NCBI RefSeq assembly: GCF_025370935.1
Contig: NC_133495.1
Span: 6,880,549 to 6,944,548 of the forward strand
Source: Choristoneura fumiferana
Lineage: Eukaryota; Arthropoda; Insecta; Lepidoptera; Tortricidae
DNA length: 64,000 bases
Direction: 5' to 3'
The notes below the pieces were generated by a model, which did not search any database, was not told the DNA's origin, and was given only the letters and a program-made list of their open reading frames with translations. Positions 1 to 46,800 of the stretch are shown here, piece by piece. A program made the translations under genes and the position numbers. Every line of letters begins with the position of its first letter. Positions within the stretch are counted from its first letter, which is position 1.

Positions 1-869
1 CGTAAGAAATAGATAAGTAAACTCTCATTAGCGTTTATGAAATTAATTAGGATTTAGCTTTTACTCTTCAAATTACATACAATTATTTTCAATTAATTGA
101 ATTGTACGCTCTTCAATTTACGCGGATAAAAATGCTCTAAAAGATCTGGCGTAACAGATTCACGAAGCAGTGTCACTTAGACTTGCACTTCAATAGGTAA
201 ATAGGCCAAGAATGTTCACACATTCTAGTAAACTTTACATAGAAAATGAAACTGGTATAACTAGTATGCACGCCACAAAGACTTTAGGGCATCAATGCTT
301 CAAATAATCACCCTGTTTCTACTTTCCATACAAAGAGATAGAAAAAGCTGTGCGTACGGAACGCAAACAATACGCAAGTCCATTGAAAAGTATTGTGCAA
401 ATAGGGGAGCAGCGCTACTGGGCACTGCGCCCTCAACAAAAAGTAGCCTCTTTTCGAAATTAGAATGCATGTTTCAAACGCACGGGGCTGACCTTACGCA
501 ACTCAACGTCGGTTGTGCTCCCCTTGACTTCTGCATTCCTGGTAGAGTTTCCGTGTAAACCGATTTTTTTAAAGATGTATTTTTAATTAATTAACACTTG
601 CATATTTTTCATTTGAATTTACAGTAAGTTAATTGCTAAATGTAGAGACGCTAGTAGATAAATACTAGGTTTTCAAAAATATCTGAATAATGTTTGAGTC
701 CGGCGCTTGAATTCGAGATCGTCATAATGCAATGGAAGTTTTAAGATTTATCTTATCATTCTTCTAGTAATTCCCACCGTCTAACTGAGATGTGGTCGAA
801 GAACTAGAACGAGAGTAATCCTAACTAATAACCAAAGACAAAGTGCTGTGCAACTGACCAAAAACAAAG
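1..869. other. Upstream sequence before the NOL4-like gene
   Basis: AT-rich sequence with no recognisable gene or repeat. A frame at 295-558 is open but has no domain-like features. The last 100 bp or so would be the 5' UTR and promoter if exon 1 is correct. Confidence 0.4.
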
Positions 870-37143
<36,274 letters not shown>

Positions 37144-40100
37144 GACTCCGCCAAATCCTTAGCCAACCTATTTGGTTTCAAATTTGGATACTTCTAAAAG
37201 ACTACCTCGTGCAGTTGCGAAAAAATAACTGTGCTAGTACAAATTGTGGTTAAATTTGACATGGAAATGATATTGACGACGTTGTTCGAGTCAATTTTTT
37301 GGTCTAAGCGACGGTGAAATATTTTAGGCGCTTTCGAGTGAAACTGCTTTGTTGAAAATGTGATTATTGATTTTGGAATCGCATGCTTTTAAAGGTACAA
37401 CACTAGGTGTATTCAGCTTAAAGATTATTGTCTAGTTTTCCAGTTATGTTCACTCAGTAACGTAGCTGATTGCCTCAAACTATGTCAGTTTTTTAATAGG
37501 CAAAGAAAGCATATTTTCTTTAGCATACTAATCGAAATAATGTTCATCACTAATTGTTATATTTGTTACAGTATTACGGTTTTATTCATCAATAGGATAT
37601 ACATTGCATTCCATGTAAGCTAGCACAATAGAATTATTTTGAGTATCGAAATTCTCGAAAATTGGTAGCAATGTTAAATATTTAACAAAAAAGTAAGTTT
37701 GCTTTGTGTGCTTCTAAATATTTGGCAATGCTACCAAATCGAACGGTAGACTTGTGGGATGTTTCATACTATTATTGTATGAAAACTTGATCGTATACCT
37801 ACATAAACATCGTGATTTGATCAATTAAATGTTCATTCATTTACTGGCTACAATCGAACTACAAAACTAGGTAAAAGGTCTTTCTATTTTCCTGACTGGT
37901 TGGTTAGTCAAAGTATTTGAACTGTTGTTTTAAATACAAAAACTGTCTTAGTACTTACAATTTAGCCATTTGCGACATGGAAAATACCACAAATTCTAGG
38001 TAGGCTCTCGGATAAAGCTGCCATATTAAACTTTAAAAAAAAACAACACACACACAAAGTATTGCCATTTGAGAATTCGCTCGTTGGAAGAGTACAAAAT
38101 TATTTTTGTGTATATTTAGATGTAAGAAAAAAAATCAGGGAGATTTTAGACATAGGTTAAAATTCGGTATCTTGCCTGGTGCGGCGTACCTACGGTTAGG
38201 GTTCAAAATTATATGGACAGCTCAGTCCTCTCTTTGACGGTATTTTATCCGTCACTAAAAAGCATAATAGGAGTGGCCTATAACTGCAGGCCAAACTATA
38301 ATTATCATTTCTCATCTTCGGAGTTCGAGACACTAAACTTACACCTGACACGGTAAACTACCTACCTATAACAGAGTCTAATATTAGGTTTTAAAGTGGC
38401 ATTCTAGATGTAAGAAGCACGAATTTATTTGTTGTTTTGTATTATACGAATAGTGGTCTAGTTGTATTTATGAGTACCTAATATATGTATTCTTACTTAT
38501 CCTCGTATAATGATTTTGATGCTTCTCAAATTCAAGTTAACTTGCCAAGTTGGCAATCGAAAAAACTGATTAAAGTTTTTCTAATCGGCTCCATCCATAC
38601 TTTCTATCTCTTTTTTATTTCCAAGCGCGTCTCGCGTCGTCGTAGATATAAGAGTGTTTTTAATTTCATTCGCTTTGCTCAGTACAACGTCAATGTTCAC
38701 GTGTAAATCTATTTGTTACCATAGATTTTATGGCCAAGTACTATAGGTAGGTATAATGTTAGTTACTGCTTGGATTACTATAAGATTTCACTTACTGTTA
38801 ACGAATAAAAAGTGTTTTCAATCCTGTATATCCCATTGAAAGTTTCTATTTTTGGCCTAAACTTCTGTTGTAAAGAAATTTCGAATACCTCATAATGTTA
38901 TTGAGGTGCGAATTCAAAAGGCCTTAAGTTTCTTCGTAAGCAAATAAAATTTAGACTTTCACTACCTTTGAAATTTGCAATTTTTGTGAAGTGGAAGTTA
39001 AGTCCTTTTGAAGTTCGCTACTCTTTTACTGTAAGAAGTTCGTTTAGTTGATAACCGTTTTATTTTCCCGGCCAGTTCAGACGATCTTATAACTAATAAA
39101 TAACTTATTAAATAATTTTCGAACAGGATAAAATATAGCATAGTTCACAATATACACGCTTCTTGAGTTGCGAAATGATTTTATAGCTGCAATATTTTTG
39201 ATCGATAAAGAAACTCGTAGCTCACACAGGCTTTATCTTTTCGTTGTATGTTGATGTATGCTCTTACCCAATCGGAATATTGTATTGCTTATTATGTGAT
39301 GTTTGACAAAGAGGCATGGATCGTATTACATACTCGTATTATAAGTTTATAACGTTCAAGGTATTTTAGCAAAAACTTATTAAAATAACCCTAAATCAGA
39401 TGGGGTGCCTGATAGGGTAAAAACCTAACCTAACCTACATTTAGTAGCACTGAGTTTTACAATATAATTTCTACTTTATCTGATTTTAGCTTAGGATTTT
39501 AGTTTTCTGTTGTGTTTTCTGTAGGACTTTGCAATGATAATCTTCAGATTTAATACTTTGAAATGAATGTAGATATTATCGCTCAGCAACAACTTATTTC
39601 GTGTCGTGATATCGATCAAGAATATATTGCAGCATACTAATAAATTTTACAACTAGAGTACGACAATAAAGAGTTGAAAATGAAAGAGAGGAATTAATAT
39701 TTAACATACAAAAGTATTGCCATGTTCACGCATTTTATGTCAAAACTGTTCGTTACGCGAAAAGAAGCGCCCCCGTTTAATTTCTACTGTTAACTGTCGT
39801 ACTCTGCGGTACCTATGTTTACATTATTGCCATTTTCTCAATAGGATAAACGCTTTCATGCCAGTTTAAAATAGAAATTGTAAATTCACTTTTGAATATA
39901 AAATTGCCAAAGATTCGAAAAGTTTTCTGTATTTAATTTGTGTATACCTATGGATATGGAATTGCTGATTCGGTATTTACTTGTTCATAAGTTAAGATAG
40001 TTTTGTAAGGTTTAATTTTTGTTAAATATCATTCCAATATTTTTTTATGATACATCATTTGGTGCGATAAAGAAGCTGTAGTCACTGTGTATATGGAGAA

Positions 40101-40571
40101 ATTGTAAAAAGTATGTTTAGAATATTATAAAAAGTTGATTACAAATATTAAGTGAAGTTGATATTGGGAAGGTAAAAACGAAAGGGACGACGCAGCGTTG
40201 AGAAAATGAATTTGTTAGACATTAATATATATTATTATTAGAGATGTATAAATGGTTTACGATTATTACTTATTATTGGTTCGAGAGAAAAAATACAAAA
40301 TGGTGAAAAATACAAAAAGGCGATTGTTACTAATTACGAAATGAGAATTTAGTTATAATTTTTGCAATTTCAAAATGTGAGTTTTACAATTTTGAAGAGA
40401 AAATATTAAATATGCTCATATATATAATGTATTGTTTTATTTCTTTCTGAAGCGAATTTGATGATAACAAAGTAAGTACGGTGCATTTTTAACATGATTA
40501 ATATCTACGATGTTGTCAGTTCACTGATGATCAAGAAATACAGATAGTCTTCTTATTGCGACGACAGAGGG
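37144..40571. other. Convergent inter-gene region, probable long 3' UTR of the NOL4-like gene
   Basis: About 3.4 kb of AT-rich sequence between the stop codons of two convergent genes. Unlike the rest of the window it holds no SINE, MITE or LINE copy that I can recognise, which fits a constrained 3' UTR. Candidate plus-strand polyadenylation signals AATAAA lie at 38804 and 38943. A minus-strand AATAAA at 40441-40436 would serve the protease homologue about 130 nt after its stop. Confidence 0.5.
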
Positions 40572-40812
40572 CTAAAAGAGCACTACATCACCCTCTTGTC
40601 TATTCTTGTGGGATCTACTGGGTCGATTTCTTCTGCCTGACGAATTCGTGTGCCCGGACCTGATATTCACATAGTAATGCCTCGGGAATCGGTCCAACAG
40701 GGGGTCCTCCCGACTGTCACTCATGAGGTACTTTGTCGCATTGATGATAAAGTTCATATTTGAGATAGAACCGACATACGTGTACATCGATGGGTATCGC
40801 TCCGTGCCACAT
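40572..40812 (-). CDS. Serine-protease homologue terminal exon 7
   Basis: Acceptor TTCATTTCAG. CGTERYPSMYTYVGSISNMN and FIINATKYL form the last strand and helix of the trypsin fold. A basic tail follows (SGRRNRPSRSHKNRQ), ending GDVVLF with the stop at 40574-40572. Confidence 0.9.
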
Positions 40813-43800
40813 CTGAAATGAAATTGGTTAAATGTTGTATTGCCTAACGTTACTGACGCTCGGCAATCAAATGACAGATTTCGCATACAAAAACTGTCAT
40901 TTGATTGCGATCGCGAATGTCAGAAACATTAGGCAATACGGCTTTTTATTATCAGTCCATTTACATTGTGTTAGGGGATGGGGTATAAAAAAAATAGACT
41001 ATCAAACCTGACAACATTCAGAATGAGGGCTATCGCGTATGAATTCGCCACTTGAGAAATGTCAAATCTCATAGTTTTGATCTGTATGGCAAATACTATA
41101 CTGAGACAGCGGCGAAAAAACTATGCAACACTGTCATGCTCATGGTAATGTATGCTAAATCATTACTTTGGTCACGCAACAGTGCGCCATCTAGTCGATA
41201 GTGCGAGTTTTTCTGAGCTATACTGAGCGGGGCAAATGTATGCAATATTAGGTAGTTTTGTATGCAGAGGGCCATATTTTGTGCCGCTGAGTATATTCAC
41301 TCACATTTTGCAAACTGTACCCTTAGTGTAAGTTTTCGGTTACAAAATACATCTCGATCGCGTTCGCGTTAAATTCTCAATTTGTATGGAATCACGAACA
41401 TCGCAAACGTTCCGCTAGAGGCGCTGTTCGTGTTTCCATATAAATTGAGATTTTAACGCGAACGCGATCGAGACGTATTTTGTGACCGAAAACTTACACT
41501 AAGAGCACTGAAGTCCTTGCAGCTCCCGCTCTACCACGTTGCGCGTGTGAAATGAAAATACTAAGTATGTACTTGTACTATTACTTATTCTGTGATATGT
41601 AAGTGTGTAATTTTGGAGAAACTCACAATTTCCGTAAGCCCCAAGATGCCAGGCCCCAGAGAATGCCGTCGCTTACTGCTGGTGCACCGGTGTCACGCTG
41701 AAATAGTAGTACATTACTGTAGAGGCCGGCAAGTAGGGGGTTACTGGCCAAGCAGATATAGACGACCGAGCGTAGCGAGGCCCAATAGGGATGCGAGGCC
41801 ACGTTCCGGCCGAGGCTTGTATAGTGCTTTTCTCAAACATGACATGAAATAAAATAAAAAAACCGGCCAAGAGCATCTTGGACACGCCCGAAATAGGGTT
41901 CCGTAGCCATTACGAAAAAATTAAGTAATATTTTTCTAAGGATTTCGTATTTTGTACTCTTAAACTACTAATAATTCTCAAGAAAACTTAACCGTTATAG
42001 TTTTCCTTGTAAGTTTGATATACTTACTACCATCTTGAATTTTTCAAATTTTTCCACCCACCCGTTTAGATTTTAGAGGGTGGGGGGGGGGCGCTCGATT
42101 TTGATGAAAATTTGCACTTTAAAGTTGAATATTTTGCAAACACATCACTGAATCGAAAAATCGTTTTAGCAACCCCCTAATGGTTTTAAAATACCTATCC
42201 AACGATACCCCACACTACAAGGTTGGACGAGAAAAACATATCACCCCACTTTACGTCTGTGCTGTGGGAGGTGCTATAAAAATCATTTTTTTTTAATTTT
42301 TTCTTATACCATTTTGTCGGCATAGTTTACGACTACATATATATTCGCGCAAAGCAAAATTACAGCTTTCTTATGTTTCTAGCATTGATAGTCCCTGAGC
42401 AAAGCCGCGGACAGACTGACAGACAGACAGACATGGCGAAACTATAAGGGTCCCGTTTTTGCCATTTTGGCTGCGGAACCCTAAAAATGCATTGCTAGAG
42501 CCAGTTGATGATCACGAGCAAACCGATTGGCAAATAATGCCATAGTTACTAATCTTACTACCTTCCTACTTGTGTGTGAGTGTGATTGAGTATTTCACGT
42601 TAAAACGTCTGTACGTATTTGGATGAAATTATATTGGACCTCTGGAATTAGCAGACAAGCTACTTTTAATCCCGATATTCTCCCGATCTCAAAATATTCA
42701 CCTATAAAATTTAGAGTTTGACCATCTGTCGTCTGCTTGACTGACAGTGACGGGTTCTTAGGCTAGATCTAAAACCTAAATCTGTTCCTATGAATATACG
42801 GAACGCAGTCGCGTCCAATCACCAGGACAACAGAAACTCACAGTAGGTATACGGAGCGCGACTTGCTGTCTCTTTTGGAGCAAGCATGAAGATAAAAATA
42901 GTTAGTTTACTTACATCTTAGAGCAACGCGGTAGGAAGCTCAATCAAGCCCGCGTTGCTCTAAGACTTACATCAATGCGAAGAGAATTCATTGAATCGGT
43001 GTGCTACGCGGACCTTGCTATTCTTCAACCAAACGTGGAAAACAGCTACGTATATACGTATATTCAGGGAAAATGTGGGTCAGTGGGTAGTGTGTGTACA
43101 CTATTCAGTTTGTTCAATAAAGCCAGCCAGTTTGTTTCAGCCAGCTGTGTCGCGTCCAACCACCTGAGGAAGCTACCAGGACAACATAAACTCACGGTGC
43201 ACGGAGCGCGCCTCCCGTACTGAGTGAGACAGATGAAGTTCTCGGTGACGGCCACGCCGAAGCGCTGCGTTATGTTGTTGCATTTTTCGTGGTTCATTAG
43301 ACGAGCGTGGAATATCTGTAGCCGGTTGCCGTGTCGCTCGTATACACCGTCACGCTGCAAAACGAGGCTTAATTAACACGCACACTGTCCCCATACAAAA
43401 TGATTTGTCAAAGTCACTCGTCAAAGTGTGCTCCCCTTTGGGGACAGTTTGTAGTTGTGATTGCGAACCAAGGTAACACGGACTCCACATTGGGGCACCC
43501 GGACCCGGACAGGGATGATAGACGTCCGAGCAAGTTCGTATTTTTGTGTGTCACCTAGTTTGTGAACTAGACGGAACAATACTCGCCAAACCACAAGCAT
43601 GATCCTAGTGCAAACTTAGTTGTTAAGTAAGTATATCTTTTTTAGGAAGAAGTAATTTTTCTAGCGGTTTATTTTCCCGGAATGTGCACTTTTCTAAATG
43701 AAAATTACATACCTACACAATTATTATCTTTTGATACAGGTCACATTGTACTTTAGTTTTATTTTAATTGCATATTTCTGTTATCTCTTCAAAACTCAGC

Positions 43801-46800
43801 GCTGGGGGCCATCCATAAATAACGCCACGCCAATTTTGATAATTTTTACACACTTATTACTATGAAAATCACGATTATTTTGTAATCCCCCCCCCCTAAT
43901 AATAATAATAATATCTTGGGACAAAATACATCAATTGACCTAGCCCCAAACCATCCCCAAACTAAGCAAAGCTTGTACAGTCACCAGCATTAATATCTGC
44001 CACAGCGAGCGTGCGAAAATATCTGACACGTCCTTCCGGCCCTAGAAATAGAGTCGTTTCAGATATTTATGCACGCTTGTTGTGTCAGATATTGCTGCTG
44101 GTGAGTGTACTATGAATGGGTGCTAGACAACAGATACATACAATAAATATGTAGAAACGAGTAAATATGTGTATACTTAAAAATATAGTACCAAAAACAT
44201 TAAGTATTCAAATTATTTGCCCATCACGGGGATCGAACCCGCTACCTTGAATATGACACTAACATAATATATATAGCCCCTTGAATATCAGGTGGTATTA
44301 AAATTGCACACATCGGCAAGCAAAGGCAGCACCAAAGTTAAAAGTTCAATGAATAGGTATAGGCAAGGACGATATACTATGATCGTGCTTGGTATAGGAA
44401 ATTAGTCTGTCTGGATTGATGAATGGACTTACACGCTCGGCCCCGAAACTGGTGACCCAGAAGTCGTCGAAGGGCGGCATCATGGCCTTGTTGGGCAGGT
44501 CGACGGAGTGCACGGCGTGGGAGAACCTGTTAATTGTATATTATTGTTGTTACGAGATTGGAACGGGGTGCAAAATAAATGGACCCGAAACAAATGGAAG
44601 CAAAATTAACGACCATTTGATCTAACTGAGTCGCACTGATAACCAGCGATGCGCCTGGTTACTGAAAGTGAAGGCTATTTGTGCTTTTAGGCACTTAAAA
44701 TAGAATAATGTAATTTCTATGTGCCAAATTTGGTCAAAATCGTGGGCATGGTAAAAAGCAAAGCATATATGAAAAGCAACCCCCGGTCGATCAATTATTC
44801 AGAGTTTCTGTGAGCTAGGTACGTGGATTGAAATTTGAAATGCTACAAAAATTCACATTTCTTAAATGTGTTAAGTTTTAATACAAATCACTAGACAACT
44901 CGGAGCGACACATACAAGCTTAGACGCTTGGCCATCAGGAATCCATAAAACTAAAGAGCCTCACTTGAGCATCCTGTCCAGCAGGGCGAGCGCGATGTCG
45001 TTGTCGGGGCTGGACCGGATGCTCCACCGGGGATGTTTCACCACCTCCATGATCTTCGCTTCCTGTCCGCCCTGATCCGGATGGCGGGATCCCGCGCGGA
45101 CCGTCATGCGAGTCACTCTCTTTGACCTGAACAAAAACTGGGGGGCTCTAGGAAATTCTAAAATCGAAGTTTGTGTCCTACCGTCCCGCTCACTCTCGTA
45201 TTAAATATTATTAGTATCAGCGGGATGGCAGGATAAGAAGTTCGAATTTTGCACTTCGTAGTATAAGGGCCTGTGCCTGTAATTAAATGATCCAGGCAGG
45301 CCCGGAATACAGATAGTATGTACACATTTTCGTGCTAATACAGTCAGCAGTAGAAGTGGATGAGCGGTTATATAGTCCTCCACATCGGTTTCGATGACGG
45401 CGACCCTGACTAAATATATCCATTGTATAAAATTTTGCAAAAACAGTTATAATAAAATTACAAAGAAAAAAACACTTATTTTCTAGCGTGCGCTCTATAT
45501 GGCTCGCTAGACCGAACTTAGTCTTGAAAACTCTATCGCAGGGTGCACAATAGAGTTGGCCTTGTGAATTGTATGTATAAGTATAGGAGGGCTTGGGTCT
45601 GTCTTTTAAAATTTGGCGTTTGAGATCGAGTGCTGTCAAGCGGTTCAAGATAATAAAGTAGTCCATCCCAGCCTATATACGTCCCACTGCTGGGCACAAG
45701 CCTCCTCTAAGAACAAGAGGGCTTGGGCCATAGTTCCCACGCGGGCCCAGTTGCGGATTGGGTATATTTTAATGGTGCGTGTGAATAGAGTAGTGCTTAG
45801 ATTATTTTGAACACCGCTACTGCTCGTCTACTTCTGCTGCTGACTTACATAGCTCGCACGCTTGTGTCATATATGTGTGAAGTAACTGCAAGACGCAACT
45901 CTACTTTACTTTACTTAAATATTATTGCTTAAAGACGCAAGGCAAGCGTGTAGTCCATGTCAATATATATACCTCCGCAAGGCAAAATCTGAATGAATCA
46001 ACTATCTATCAATAAACTCATACAAATGATACAAGGATCCGACCTTGATACATGAACTCCTGATTTATCGACACAGTTGCATGCGTCATCACGGGTACTC
46101 AGAAAACGGGTATATTTTAATGTTGAGATCAGTCTACCCACATTTTTTTAATTTATTCAGCCTACCCGCCGCCATATATGAAACTGCGTTGAAATATCCG
46201 GGGCTCATTAACCCCCGCTCTGATTAAAAAAAATATTAAAAAAGAAAGCAATGAAAATTTGGTCATGATCTGCCTGAGTGGGAAGTGACTGATTATAGGA
46301 AATCGCTGTCTAAGGCCCAGGCCGCACTACGGCTAAACCGCCGCGGTTTTTAACCGCGTGTCTTTGTGAATCAAGTAAACTAATGCAAGCGGCCGCACTG
46401 GCGGTTTTAAGTTTACTTGTTAAAAAAGTCACGCGTTTAAAAACCGCGGCGGTTTAGCCGTAGTGTGGCCTCGGCCTAAATCCCATACAGAATATAATTA
46501 TATGAGATTTCACCTGTACTCACTTCCAGAAGCAGTTAGCGGTGCTGGCAATGAGTCTTCTATTGAGCAAGGCTCCAGAGCACCAGTGCTCGTCATCTTT
46601 CTGGATGGAAACCATGTAGGGATACTCCTCCGCTGTTCCGTCCCGCGCCGCGATCAGCCGCCGCCCTGCGACTAGTACCAAGGGAGTTAACATAGGTCTT
46701 CATTATGCAGAAGACATCAGAAGAGAAGTGGCTCCACGGAAATTAATACGGTAATGGTTTGGCATCATATCGGTCGCGTTCCTAATTTGGTTTAAGCCGC

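Noticed and set aside
45283..45666. 127-codon minus-strand frame with a CxxC...H motif
   Set aside because: It lies within the protease-homologue intron and resembles a LINE ORF2 end, so I list it as a retroelement relic rather than a zinc-finger gene.
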